This document shows, one piece after another, positions 53,737 to 62,883 of a DNA stretch of 64,000 nt (positions are counted from its first letter, which is position 1; every line of letters starts with the position of its first letter). The notes beneath the pieces were generated by a model, which saw only the letters and a list, made by a program, of their open reading frames with translations, ran no database searches and was not told where the DNA came from. The stretch comes from JAGNRR01 sp964409905 (GTDB lineage: Bacteria; Bacteroidota; Bacteroidia; Chitinophagales; Chitinophagaceae): NCBI GenBank assembly GCA_964409905.1, contig CAYPET010000001.1, forward strand, positions 124,001-188,000, in the 5' to 3' direction. The position numbers and the translations under genes were made by a program.

Positions 53737-54816
53737 ATGAAGATTTTAATGACGTTTATTGCTGCATTGTTCCTCCATTTCACTGCCATTTGCAGCACAG
53801 ATAGTTTAGATATTAAAATTGGCCAAATGATTATGATGGGCCTAAACGGCACAAGTGTTGATACCGGCAGCGCCATTTATCAGCAGGTAGCAGCCGGCAA
53901 AATAGGAGGGATTCTTTTGTACGAGCGCAACATTCACCCAGATAATGCGCGCCAAAAACTAAGCGAATTGTGCAATACGTTGCAACAGGCATCTAGTATA
54001 CCCTTACTATTATCGATAGATCAGGAAGGTGGCAAAGTAAACCGACTAAAAACAAAATATGGCTTTGAAGAAATGCCCTCTGCCTACGAAGTAGCACAAA
54101 AAAATGATGATGCCTATACCAATATCATTGCTGAACGCATTGCCACTACCTGCAACAGTATTGGTATTAATGTGAACTATGCTCCTGTTTTAGACTTACA
54201 CAATCCGGATTGCCCGGTGTTGGGCAAACGAGAGCGATGTTTTTCCAGCGACCCGCTTGAGGTAGCGCATATAGCCGCACAATATATTGATGCGCATAGA
54301 AAAAATCAGGTGCTCACCGTACTCAAGCACTTTCCTGGTCATGGGAATAGCCGTAGCGATTCGCATCTCGGCATTGCAGACGTTAGTAAATACTGGTCTG
54401 AAGAAGAGCTCCTGCCCTATGAAAAATTAATTACTCAAAACAAAGTAGATGCCATTATGACTGCTCACATTGTTAATACCCAACTGGATGCCGATCAGCT
54501 GCCCGCTACTTTATCTGAAAAAATTATTACGCAAAAACTCCGTAATGAAATGGGCTATAACGGAGTGATTATTACCGACGATATGCAAATGGGTGCCATC
54601 AGTAAATATTATGGTTTTGAAGAGAGCATTAAAATGGCCTTACTAGCTGGGGTAGACATTCTTATGTTTAGCAATAACATTGCCGGTGCCAATCAATATG
54701 AAGCCGAAAATATTCATACTACTATCAAAAACATGGTGCTTTCATCACAAATACCCATGAGCAGAATAGAGGAAAGCTATAACCGCATCATGAAAATGAA
54801 AAGCACCCTAAAATAA
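53737..54816 (+). CDS. GH3 beta-N-acetylhexosaminidase-like protein (NagZ type)
   Basis: 359 residues with a short signal peptide (1-19, AICSTD after it). The GH3 N-domain is clear: LSIDQEGGKVNRLK, YAPVLDLHNPDCPV, VLKHFPGHGNSRSDSHLG (the His of this loop is the general acid of NagZ enzymes) and the nucleophile region VIITDDMQMGAISKYYG. It lacks the GH3 C-domain, as NagZ does. E. coli NagZ is cytoplasmic; a signal peptide here suggests a periplasmic or exported version cutting GlcNAc from muropeptides. Confidence 0.92.
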   Translation: MKILMTFIAALFLHFTAICSTDSLDIKIGQMIMMGLNGTSVDTGSAIYQQVAAGKIGGILLYERNIHPDNARQKLSELCNTLQQASSIPLLLSIDQEGGKVNRLKTKYGFEEMPSAYEVAQKNDDAYTNIIAERIATTCNSIGINVNYAPVLDLHNPDCPVLGKRERCFSSDPLEVAHIAAQYIDAHRKNQVLTVLKHFPGHGNSRSDSHLGIADVSKYWSEEELLPYEKLITQNKVDAIMTAHIVNTQLDADQLPATLSEKIITQKLRNEMGYNGVIITDDMQMGAISKYYGFEESIKMALLAGVDILMFSNNIAGANQYEAENIHTTIKNMVLSSQIPMSRIEESYNRIMKMKSTLK

Positions 54817-54900
54817 TCTCAACCCTTTATTTCCTTTTGAAGACATTTACATTTTTATCAGCCATGAGGAACAATAATTAAATATCTTTACCATCAGATT

Positions 54901-55425
54901 ATGAAACAAGTTCTCATCTTATTAGCCGCATGCCTCCTAGGGTATAATAGTTTTGCCCAGTATGCCAATCAAAAAATTGAAGTAGGTCAAAAAGCACCAG
55001 AATTATCGTTTTCTGGTCCCGATGGCAAAAACGTTAGACTGTCAAAAATCAATAACAAACGTATTGTATTGATAGACTTTTGGGCTAGCTGGTGTCGCCC
55101 ATGCCGAATGGCAAATCCTGGTCTGGTTAAATTTTACGAAGAATACAAAGACAAAAAATACAAAGACGCAAAAAAAGGTTTTACTGTATTGAGCGTTAGT
55201 TTAGATAAAGATGCTGACAAATGGAAACAAGCCATTCAGGATGATAACCTGAGATGGCCATACCACATGAGTGATTTGGGTGGCTGGCAAAGTGAAGCCG
55301 GTGCTATTTACGGTGTTCAATTTGTACCGCAATGTTTTCTGGTTGACGGCAACGGTACCATTATTGGCAAGTACAGCCGCGCCGAAGATTGCGAGGCAGA
55401 TTTGAAAAAACTACTGGATAATTAA
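54901..55425 (+). CDS. TlpA-family periplasmic thiol-disulfide reductase
   Basis: 174 residues with a signal peptide (1-19, ending NSFAQ) and a thioredoxin fold: DFWASWCRPCRMANPGLVKFY with the redox pair CRPC, the cis-Pro in IYGVQFVPQCFLVDGNG. Its CxxC is intact. A candidate -7 box TATCTTTA is at 54883-54890. The stop overlaps the gmk start by one base (TAATG), so the two are co-translated. Confidence 0.92.
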   Translation: MKQVLILLAACLLGYNSFAQYANQKIEVGQKAPELSFSGPDGKNVRLSKINNKRIVLIDFWASWCRPCRMANPGLVKFYEEYKDKKYKDAKKGFTVLSVSLDKDADKWKQAIQDDNLRWPYHMSDLGGWQSEAGAIYGVQFVPQCFLVDGNGTIIGKYSRAEDCEADLKKLLDN

Positions 55426-56003
55426 TGTCAGAAGACGCCCACCCCAAAAAGCTCATCATCATTACCGCTCCTTCAGGCTCGGGCAAAACGACCATTGTCA
55501 AAGAGCTATTAAGTAGCCTGCCACAACTGGCCTTTAGTGTTAGCGCCACAACAAGGCCACCCCGAAAAAATGAAGTTGATGGGGTAGATTATCATTTTAT
55601 GACGGTAGAAGACTTTGAACGAAAGATTGAAGAAAATGCCTTCGCCGAATACGAAATGGTTTATGAAAACAAGTTTTACGGCACATTAAAAACAAAGCTC
55701 AGTGAGATATGGCAGTCCAAAAAATTTCCACTAGTGGATATTGATGTGCAAGGTGCTCAAAAACTAAAAGAATTATATGGTCATAATGCAGCAAGTATTT
55801 TTATTCAAGCTCCGAGCATTGCAGTATTAAAAGAACGCCTCACCAAAAGGGGTACCGATACGGAAGAAATGATAGCCGAAAGGCTGGAAAAAGCCAACAG
55901 CGAAATGCAAATGAGTGCTGCATTTGATTATGTCGTGATTAATGATGACCTCGCCAAGGCTGTTATGATGACTAAAAATATTATCACTGATTTTTTAAAT
56001 TAG
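55425..56003 (+). CDS. gmk: Guanylate kinase
   Basis: Phosphorylates GMP to GDP. 192 residues with the P-loop IITAPSGSGKTTIVKELL, GMP-binding SVSATTRPPRKNEVDGVDYHF and the lid segment RLTKRGTDTEEMIAERL. It is fused by one-base overlap to tlpA and followed 8 bp later by the CorC-like gene, in a four-gene run. Confidence 0.96.
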   Translation: MSEDAHPKKLIIITAPSGSGKTTIVKELLSSLPQLAFSVSATTRPPRKNEVDGVDYHFMTVEDFERKIEENAFAEYEMVYENKFYGTLKTKLSEIWQSKKFPLVDIDVQGAQKLKELYGHNAASIFIQAPSIAVLKERLTKRGTDTEEMIAERLEKANSEMQMSAAFDYVVINDDLAKAVMMTKNIITDFLN

Positions 56004-56010
56004 CATAGCT

Positions 56011-57138
56011 GTGGTCATTGCCTTTATACTTAGTCTGTTGATGATGTTTACGCTTGTAGCCTGGCGGATGAGTATCATCAATACAGCCCGACAAACCAGT
56101 TTGCTGGCGCATTCCAACCCCGAGGGTGTCTATAGTCCAAATCCTATTTTATTATTTCTGATCAACACCGGCATCCTACTTGCCATTTCAACCCTAATAG
56201 CTACTACTGCCGTGGCCGTTTCACAACCACAATATGCCATGCAACCTTTACTGCAATGGATATTAACCTTGCTGACTGGATTGTGCATCACGGGTGTAAT
56301 AATTTTTTTGGCCTATAGCCTTTATGGTAGCAAGGTGAGCAGGCGGCGCTTTTTACACAAAAAACAAAAGGTATCCGAAGAAATTGAATTTACTTATGAG
56401 CGACAATTGATTGAGGAGAATGAAGACCTGGAAGCAATATTCGGCGATGAAGAAGAAGATGAAAGTATTGAGCTATTTGAAAATGCATTGTCCTTGTTCA
56501 GCATCGAAATTAGTGAGTGTCTGATACCTCGAAAAGAAATTGTAGGGGTTGAACTTACTGATACTTATGAAGAAATCCGGCAGACCTTTGCTGATAGTAA
56601 GCATTCCAAACTCATCGTGTACGAAAACGATATGGACCAGGTGCTAGGCTACTTCCATCACTCGGACTTTTACAGTAAGCCAGAAAACATAACGGCATTG
56701 GTGCGCGAGATGCCCACCGTTCTGCAAAGTATGACAGCCATTGAGATGCTTTCTTTCTTTAAACGAAAACAAAAAAGTATTGCTTTGGTGGTTGACGAAT
56801 TTGGTGGTACAGAAGGCATCTTGACCACAGAAGATTTGCTGGAAGAACTTTTTGGTGAAATAAAAGACGAGCACGACGAGGATGAATATATCGAACAACA
56901 AATAGCTGATGACGAATTTATCCTTTCAGGTCGTCTGGAGGTAGAATACATTAATGGTAAGTTTGATCTGGAAATTCCTACTGATAGTGCAGAAACCTTA
57001 TCTGGCTATATCATAGAAGAACACAACGAAATTCCAAAAAAGGATGAAAAAATCATCCTAGATAATTACGAATTTAAAATTCTGCAAGTTAGCAAAACAC
57101 GTATTGTTACTGTTCGTTTAAAAGTCCTTCATTCATGA
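56011..57138 (+). CDS. CBS-pair/CorC_HlyC-domain membrane protein
   Basis: 375 residues. Three short hydrophobic segments (about 2-20, 45-68, 80-104) in place of the usual four-helix CNNM region, an acidic linker (NEDLEAIFGDEEEDESIELFE), a CBS pair (about 165-285, CLIPRKEIVGVELTDT and ALVVDEFGGTEGILTTEDLLEE), and a CorC_HlyC domain (about 295-375). Relatives are called hemolysin C, CorC or GldE and are linked to Mg/Co export or gliding. A GTG at 56011 is the only start that keeps the first helix. It overlaps the next gene by 4 bp (ATGA). Confidence 0.85.
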   Translation: MVIAFILSLLMMFTLVAWRMSIINTARQTSLLAHSNPEGVYSPNPILLFLINTGILLAISTLIATTAVAVSQPQYAMQPLLQWILTLLTGLCITGVIIFLAYSLYGSKVSRRRFLHKKQKVSEEIEFTYERQLIEENEDLEAIFGDEEEDESIELFENALSLFSIEISECLIPRKEIVGVELTDTYEEIRQTFADSKHSKLIVYENDMDQVLGYFHHSDFYSKPENITALVREMPTVLQSMTAIEMLSFFKRKQKSIALVVDEFGGTEGILTTEDLLEELFGEIKDEHDEDEYIEQQIADDEFILSGRLEVEYINGKFDLEIPTDSAETLSGYIIEEHNEIPKKDEKIILDNYEFKILQVSKTRIVTVRLKVLHS

Positions 57139-57851
57139 CCAAAGCAATGCTTTTTTGCGCCGGATTAGGCACCCGCCTTAAACCCTTTACACTAAACGCC
57201 CCCAAAGCACTGGTACCTGTAAATGGTAAACCCATCTTGCAGCGCAATCTGGAATATCTCGCTTCCTATGGCATAAAAGAAGTCGTTGTCAATGTGCATC
57301 ATTTTGCCCATCAAATTGTAGCATTTCTGCAACAACATGATTTTGGTATTCGTACCATAATATCTGACGAAACTGATGAAGTGTTAGAAACCGGGGGTGG
57401 ATTATTAAAAGCGCGGCCATTGCTGGATGATGTTGATGACTTTTTAGTTATGAATGTTGACATCCTGACTGACTTAGATTTGGCTGCAATGCTGAAAATC
57501 CACCTAAACCAAGGCGCTCTGGCAACCCTGGCCGTGAGCAATCGGGTAAGTAGCAGGGGGTTGTTGATAAACGAAGCCGGACAATTGTGTGGCTGGCACA
57601 ACAAAAAAACCGGTGAAGAAAAGATAGTACGGCCGGGTGAAATGCTTCGTGATGTTGCGTTTAGCGGTATTCAACTATTGAATAAAAATATTTTTCCCTT
57701 AATAAGCCGCCGTGGCAAATTTTCTATCATTGATGTATATCTAGACTTGGCCAGCTCGCAACATATTACCACTTACAATCATAGTGGTTGTGTGCTGATG
57801 GATGTAGGCAAGCCAGAAAGTGTAACAGCTGCCGAAAAAATATTTAAGTAA
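57135..57851 (+). CDS. Sugar-1-phosphate nucleotidyltransferase (MurU-like)
   Basis: 238 residues of the nucleotidyltransferase GT-A fold: AMLFCAGLGTRLKPFT is the nucleotide loop, NAPKALVPVNGKPILQRNLE the sugar-phosphate part, and FLVMNVDILTDLDLAAM carries a metal Asp. The size and motifs match the MurNAc-1-P uridylyltransferase MurU or a mannose-1-P guanylyltransferase of the short type. With anmK and a NagZ-like gene in the window, recycling of cell-wall sugars is a reasonable guess. Confidence 0.88.
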   Translation: MTKAMLFCAGLGTRLKPFTLNAPKALVPVNGKPILQRNLEYLASYGIKEVVVNVHHFAHQIVAFLQQHDFGIRTIISDETDEVLETGGGLLKARPLLDDVDDFLVMNVDILTDLDLAAMLKIHLNQGALATLAVSNRVSSRGLLINEAGQLCGWHNKKTGEEKIVRPGEMLRDVAFSGIQLLNKNIFPLISRRGKFSIIDVYLDLASSQHITTYNHSGCVLMDVGKPESVTAAEKIFK

Positions 57852-57856
57852 TTCCC

Positions 57857-58525
57857 CTATCGCTTCTCCCAGCCTATCCAAACACGTGTGCCGGGCTGCA
57901 CAATCGTTGCCAGTTTTTCGATATTATCATTTGTCAATGATACGCAACCATCAGTCCAGTTAAACTTATTTTTTATTGCTTGATCGCCACCTTGCCATAC
58001 ACCATGAATACCAACCAGACCACCAATGCGCGCGTTGGCCGGTATAAGGCCTTGTTTTTTTGCTTCTTCGTGATTACGATAGGATTCTGCATTGGGATAA
58101 TCAATGTCCATAAAATAATCCCAGGTGCCATGTTTACGAATGTTGGTAATGGTAAACCAGCCCTCGGGGGTTTTTTTGTCGCCTTCGCACAACTTTTGAC
58201 CCTGCACATTTTTGCCAAATACACATTGATAAGCTGTTAAAAATTCGCCTTTGTAATACACGTATACTCGTCCGTATTTTTTGTACACCTGCAATTCTAC
58301 CTGACTTTTATCAATCGTATCGGGCGCAAAAGGTCTGTCCAATACCGGACCCATGGCGATATAAGTTCGGGTGACTACATTACCATTGGGCTGTCGTATT
58401 TTTTCTACTTTGTTACCTTTGCTGTCATAGGTAGTAACAATTACACTGCCCTTATCTGCTGATGTTTGTGCATACGACAACCGTATGATACACGTTAGAA
58501 CCAATATGGAAAGGAAATACTTCAT
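57857..58525 (-). CDS. L,D-transpeptidase (YkuD) family protein
   Basis: 222 residues with a signal peptide (1-19). The YkuD domain has the usual order: VYKKYGRVYVYYKG, then VGIHGVWQGGDQAI and the catalytic Cys in NWTDGCVSLTNDNIEKL. Such enzymes make 3-3 cross-links in peptidoglycan or attach proteins. An N-terminal repeat-like strand pair (residues 25-60) precedes it. It ends 6 bp from the convergent nucleotidyltransferase stop. Confidence 0.92.
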   Translation of the reverse strand: MKYFLSILVLTCIIRLSYAQTSADKGSVIVTTYDSKGNKVEKIRQPNGNVVTRTYIAMGPVLDRPFAPDTIDKSQVELQVYKKYGRVYVYYKGEFLTAYQCVFGKNVQGQKLCEGDKKTPEGWFTITNIRKHGTWDYFMDIDYPNAESYRNHEEAKKQGLIPANARIGGLVGIHGVWQGGDQAIKNKFNWTDGCVSLTNDNIEKLATIVQPGTRVWIGWEKR

Positions 58526-58547
58526 GCAGATTATGTTGCCTAAAGAT

Positions 58548-58570
58548 GCACAAACTTAAAAAGCTTGTGC
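58548..58570 (-). promoter_or_regulatory. Hairpin and -7 box between alaS and the L,D-transpeptidase gene
   Basis: Arms 58548-58557 and 58561-58570 pair with one mismatch around a 3-nt loop. The left side overlaps TAAGTTTG (58551-58558, minus strand), a full -7 box 25 nt before the transpeptidase ATG. It could be an operator or part of the end of the alaS message; no U tract follows. Confidence 0.45.
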
Positions 58571-58577
58571 GTCAAGA

Positions 58578-61199
58578 CTACGTTAATTGTAATTTAATTT
58601 GTTCAATGATTTCATCAAACTGGTTGGTTTGTTGCCCACCGGCTGATGCAAAATTATCCTGACCGCCTCCGCCGCCCTTTATTCGCGGGGCTACAATTTC
58701 TTTGATCCACTGTTTAGCAGAATAAGCTTTTAGTTTTTGTAATTCATCATCTATCAATATGCACACATTGGCTTTGCCATCAATATCCCCACATAAAACG
58801 ACGATAGGTTTGTCAATTTTTTGTTTGATAGCAAAACACATTTTTTTGACGTCATCTGCTGAGCTTGCTTCAACTTTCTGACCAATGAATGTTATATCAC
58901 CCAGATCTTCAGTTTGTTGTATCAGCGCATCTACCTTTTGCCAACGCAAGGTTTCTTGCAATTTTTCTATTTCCTTCTGTAAGGCTGACTTGTCGTCGGC
59001 CAATTGTTGCACCGCAGTGGCTATAGATGCCGGATTTTTTAATTGATGTTTGATTGTGTTTAAATCGTCAATCGCGTTGTGTATGTAATCTTCGGCTTTT
59101 TGTCCGGTAACGGCTTCTATGCGCCGCACCCCAGCAGCTATAGCACTTTCGCTAATAATTTTGAAAAAGCCAAGCTCGCCGGTGTAGCCTACATGTGTAC
59201 CGCCACACAACTCTATCGAATAGTTTTTATCCATAATGACAACACGCACTTCATCACCATACTTTTCGCCAAACAGCGCCATTGCCCCCAAAGCAAGTGC
59301 CTCATCTTTTGTCATGGACTTGATTACAACCGGGATATTTTCTCTAATCTTTTGGTTTACCAACTCTTCGATATGGCGTTGTTCGGCTTCACTGACTTTT
59401 TCTATATGGCTAAAGTCAAAACGCAAATGATCTTTATTGACCAAACTTCCTTTTTGCGCAACATGTTTACCCAATATTTTGCGCAATGCTGCATGCAACA
59501 AATGGGTGGCCGAGTGATGCGCCGATGTTTCACGGCGGTTGGTAGCATTTACTTCTGCGTGCACCTCTCCTGTCAAGGATTCGGGCAGTTCTTTACAGTA
59601 GTGCAGTATGAGGTCATTTTCTTTTTTAGTATCAAATATTTGAATCATTGTGCTTTCGAACCGCAGCGAACCTTTATCACCAACCTGCCCACCGCTTTCG
59701 GCATAGAAAGGCGTTTCGGCCAAGACAATCTGATAAAATTCCTTGCCTTTATTAGCCACCTTGCGATATTGCAAGACCTGTGTGCTGGTGGCTAAGGTAT
59801 CATAACCCACGAAGGTATTTTGCTTGTTGGCATCCAGCACTTGCCAGTCATCGGTATTAAGTACAGTAGCCGCTTTGGATCGGGTTTTTTGTTCGGTCAT
59901 AGCCTTTTCAAAACCTGCCTCTTGAATCTTAAATCCATTTTCCTGGGCAATTAGCCGGGTTAAATCCATGGGAAAACCAAAGGTGTCATAGAGTTCAAAA
60001 GCCAGGGCGCCATCGATAGTTTCGTCTGCAGCGTTTTTCATCACCTCCGCCATTCGAGCCAACCCTTTTTCCAATGTGCTCAAAAAACTATTCTCCTCTT
60101 CAAAAATCACTTTTTTAATAAAGGACTCCTGCTGTTTTACTTCAGGAAAAACATCTTTGAATTGTTCTGCCAATACCGGTAACAATTCGTGGAGCAATGG
60201 TTTTTGATAGTCCAGATAAGAGTAATAATAGCGCACAGCCCTACGCAATATTCTACGCACCACATAACCCGCACCGGTATTGGCGGGCAGTTGGCCATCG
60301 GCTATTGTAAAGCTTATGGCTCGAATATGATCGGCAATTACTCGAAAAGCTACGTCTACCTTACTATCGGTACCTAAGTATTTTTTATGTGTTAGTTTTT
60401 CTGTTTTCTTTATATATGGTTGAAAAATATCCGTATCATAATTACTCGATACGCCCTGCAAAGCACGAACTAATCGCTCAAGGCCCATGCCCGTGTCTAC
60501 ATGTTTATCGGGCAAGGGTTCGAGGCGTCGGTCTTTTTTACGATTGTATTGGATAAATACATTATTCCAGATCTCAATAACATCAGGGTGGTCTTTGTTC
60601 ACCAAGTCACGACCAGGTATCTTCTTCCGTTCGGCATCGGGTCGCATGTCTATATGTATCTCGCTACACGGACCACAGGGACCGGTATCGCCCATTTCCC
60701 AGAAGTTATCTTTTTTATTCCCAAAAATGATTTGCTCCTGTGGTAAAATTTTCTTCCACTCCGCCAGCGCAATTTCACTTGGTGGTATGCCATCTTCTTT
60801 GTCGCCCTCAAATACGCTGGCATATAACCGATCTTTAGGCAAGCCTAGCACTTCGGTCAGAAACTCCCAGCTCCATTGTATAGCTTCATGCTTGAAGTAA
60901 TCACCAAAACTCCAATTACCCAACATTTCGAACATCGTGTGATGATAATGATCAACACCAACTTCTTCCAAATCGTTGTGCTTGCCACTTACCCGTAGGC
61001 ACTTCTGTGTATCGGCCACTCGGGTAAACTCCGCTTTTTTGTTCCCCAAAAAATAATCTTTAAACTGATTCATCCCAGCATTCGTAAACATCAAGGTGGG
61101 GTCATCCTTCAGCACAATAGGTGCACTGGCAACTATTTTATGACCTCGCTCTTCAAAAAAGTTTAAAAACTTGCTGCGTATTTCGTTAGCGGTTAACAT
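58578..61199 (-). CDS. alaS: Alanyl-tRNA synthetase
   Basis: Class II synthetase of 873 residues: the aminoacylation domain (MFTNAGMNQFKDYFLG, HHTMFEMLGNWSFGDYF), the editing domain with HSATHLLHAALRKILG and SIELCGGTHVGYTGEL, and the C-terminal oligomerisation domain with the glycine-rich end KGGGGGQDNFASAGG. Full length. TACTTTTG, a -7 box, lies at 61225-61232, 25 nt before the ATG. Confidence 0.97.
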   Translation of the reverse strand: MLTANEIRSKFLNFFEERGHKIVASAPIVLKDDPTLMFTNAGMNQFKDYFLGNKKAEFTRVADTQKCLRVSGKHNDLEEVGVDHYHHTMFEMLGNWSFGDYFKHEAIQWSWEFLTEVLGLPKDRLYASVFEGDKEDGIPPSEIALAEWKKILPQEQIIFGNKKDNFWEMGDTGPCGPCSEIHIDMRPDAERKKIPGRDLVNKDHPDVIEIWNNVFIQYNRKKDRRLEPLPDKHVDTGMGLERLVRALQGVSSNYDTDIFQPYIKKTEKLTHKKYLGTDSKVDVAFRVIADHIRAISFTIADGQLPANTGAGYVVRRILRRAVRYYYSYLDYQKPLLHELLPVLAEQFKDVFPEVKQQESFIKKVIFEEENSFLSTLEKGLARMAEVMKNAADETIDGALAFELYDTFGFPMDLTRLIAQENGFKIQEAGFEKAMTEQKTRSKAATVLNTDDWQVLDANKQNTFVGYDTLATSTQVLQYRKVANKGKEFYQIVLAETPFYAESGGQVGDKGSLRFESTMIQIFDTKKENDLILHYCKELPESLTGEVHAEVNATNRRETSAHHSATHLLHAALRKILGKHVAQKGSLVNKDHLRFDFSHIEKVSEAEQRHIEELVNQKIRENIPVVIKSMTKDEALALGAMALFGEKYGDEVRVVIMDKNYSIELCGGTHVGYTGELGFFKIISESAIAAGVRRIEAVTGQKAEDYIHNAIDDLNTIKHQLKNPASIATAVQQLADDKSALQKEIEKLQETLRWQKVDALIQQTEDLGDITFIGQKVEASSADDVKKMCFAIKQKIDKPIVVLCGDIDGKANVCILIDDELQKLKAYSAKQWIKEIVAPRIKGGGGGQDNFASAGGQQTNQFDEIIEQIKLQLT

Positions 61200-61224
61200 A
61201 GTATGGTGTACAAATTTAAGGGTG

Positions 61225-61232
61225 CAAAAGTA
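61225..61232 (-). promoter_or_regulatory. -7 box of alaS
   Basis: TACTTTTG on the minus strand, full TAnnTTTG match, 25 nt before the ATG. Confidence 0.5.
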
Positions 61233-61296
61233 CTAGAATCAGGGCGTAACGCAATATTTGTGCTTATAAGATATAGCGTTTACTTTTATACCCGCT

Positions 61297-62257
61297 TTGG
61301 GCAAAAAGGTAAAATATATATATAGTAAAGAAAGTCAGCAGTTTGAGCCGCATAAGACTAGTATGCTGACCAAGGTGCTGCGCGTGTTGGGTTTCCTGAG
61401 CGCGGTTATTGTGTCGGCATGGATAGTAGTGGCGCTGGCGTTTAAATACATTGGCTCGCCCAACGAAAAAAGAATGCAACAAGACGTGGTATTGCTGAAA
61501 AGAGCATATAGTGCATTGGAAAAAAGCTTGCATCAGGCACAAAACAAACTGGCTGAATTGCGCGAGCGGGATAATGATATTTACCGCGTGATTTTTGAAA
61601 CGGACCCGCTGCCTGAATATGAGGTAATGAAAAAAAAAGGAAATTCAGCGAAATATGCTTGATGCTTCAAACAGCGAAATCGTTGAGTACATAGAGGATA
61701 AAATTGACCGCCTCAAAAACGAAATAGCCTGCCAGGATTCTTCGTACAACACGCTGCAACGACTGGTAGAAAACAAAGAAAAGATGCTAGCCAGTATTCC
61801 ATCCATACAGCCTGTAGCCAATAAATCGCTGAAGCGTATTGCCTCCGGATTTGGATATCGAATAGACCCTATTTATAAAATAACGAAGTTTCATGCAGGA
61901 CTAGACTTTACCGCCCCCCAAGGCACGCCCATATATGCCACCGGAGACGGTCGGATAGCATCCTCGGGATACAACGCCGGTGGTTATGGTAACCATATTT
62001 GGATAAACCATGGCTATGGATATCCCACGCACTATGCTCACCTCGTGAAAATAAAAAAAAGCAGTGGCGAAGTAATTGGTTATGTAGGTAGCACTGGCAA
62101 AAGCACTGGACCACACTTGCACTACGAAGTAGAGCGCAAAGGAAGCAAAATAGACCCAGTACATTTTTTCTATAATGATTTGGACCCCAAAGACTTTGAC
62201 AAAATGCTCGAAATGGCACAGCGCAGCAACCAAAGCTTTGATTATCTGTTTGTTTAG
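61297..62257 (+). CDS. M23 metallopeptidase split by a frameshift at an A9 tract
   Basis: Two frames encode one protein. The first (61297-61662, TTG start) has a basic N-terminus GKKVKYIYSK as in phylum relatives, a membrane helix (about 33-52) and a coiled coil, and stops soon after A9 at 61630-61638. The second (through 61655-62257) carries the peptidoglycan-cutting M23 domain with FHAGLDF, GNHIWINHGYGYPTHYAH and GPHLHYEV, including the zinc ligands. With eight A the frames join as KKKEIQRNMLDAS. The peptidase half alone has no signal or anchor, so it would not reach the periplasm. TACTTTTA, a candidate -7 box, ends 8 nt before the TTG. Possible slippage, phase variation or base-calling error. 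Confidence 0.8.
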
Positions 62258-62283
62258 ATAGCACTGATTAAATGATTATACCG

Positions 62284-62291
62284 TAAATTTG
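62284..62291 (+). promoter_or_regulatory. -7 box of the MerR gene
   Basis: TAAATTTG, full TAnnTTTG match, 7 nt before the ATG at 62299. Confidence 0.5.
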
Positions 62292-62298
62292 ATATCGT

Positions 62299-62832
62299 AT
62301 GGAGCAGTACGATCTCTTTGGCAACAAGGTAGAAATGCCGGGTGGTGCACCCAAAAAAGGTGTAAAAAAAATTGCTCCATCCGAAAAAGTTGTACCGATT
62401 AACCCAACTCCCGAACCTCCACTATTTGACAAAACATCAACCTTAGCACCAAACATACCTACCGAAAAATTAGACCAAACAGATAAGGTAAACGAAGATT
62501 CGCTTACCAAGGTGTACTATACCATATCTGAGGTTGCCAAGATGTTTGAGGTGAACCCTTCTTTGTTGCGATTTTGGGAAAAAGAATTTAAGCAATTAGG
62601 AAAAATTAAAAAAAATAAAAAAGGAGACCGATACTATAACAAACACAATATTCGCCACCTAAACGTTATCTATTACCTGTTGAAAGAACAAAAAATGACC
62701 ATTGCCGGTGCACGTGAAATGATGAAAAACAAACGAAAAAGTGCCGTATCGCAATTTGACATGGTAGAAAACTTGCAAAGAATTAAGGGCTTTTTGTTAG
62801 ATTTGAAAAAGTCTTTACAAACCGATGTGTGA
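62299..62832 (+). CDS. MerR-family transcriptional regulator
   Basis: 177 residues. An unusual Pro/Lys-rich N-terminal extension of about 70 residues precedes a MerR-type helix-turn-helix (about 73-140): VYYTISEVAKMFEVNPSLLRFWEKEF, with KGDRYYNKHNIRHL as the second element. The C-terminal helix is short and no metal or ligand pocket is evident. It is downstream of the M23 gene, an order I recall from other members of the phylum beside alaS, so it may control that locus. Confidence 0.9.
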   Translation: MEQYDLFGNKVEMPGGAPKKGVKKIAPSEKVVPINPTPEPPLFDKTSTLAPNIPTEKLDQTDKVNEDSLTKVYYTISEVAKMFEVNPSLLRFWEKEFKQLGKIKKNKKGDRYYNKHNIRHLNVIYYLLKEQKMTIAGAREMMKNKRKSAVSQFDMVENLQRIKGFLLDLKKSLQTDV

Positions 62833-62883
62833 TAAGTTTGTATTTTTCTTTTTCTATCAAACAACTTTAAAAAACATTACAAA

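Noticed and set aside
59079..59795. 238-codon frame antisense to alaS
   Set aside because: A shadow of alaS; Phe/Cys-rich without any fold.
61297..62257. Two separate genes in place of a split M23 peptidase
   Set aside because: The peptidase half would have no export signal, and the first half matches the N-terminus usual for this M23 family.
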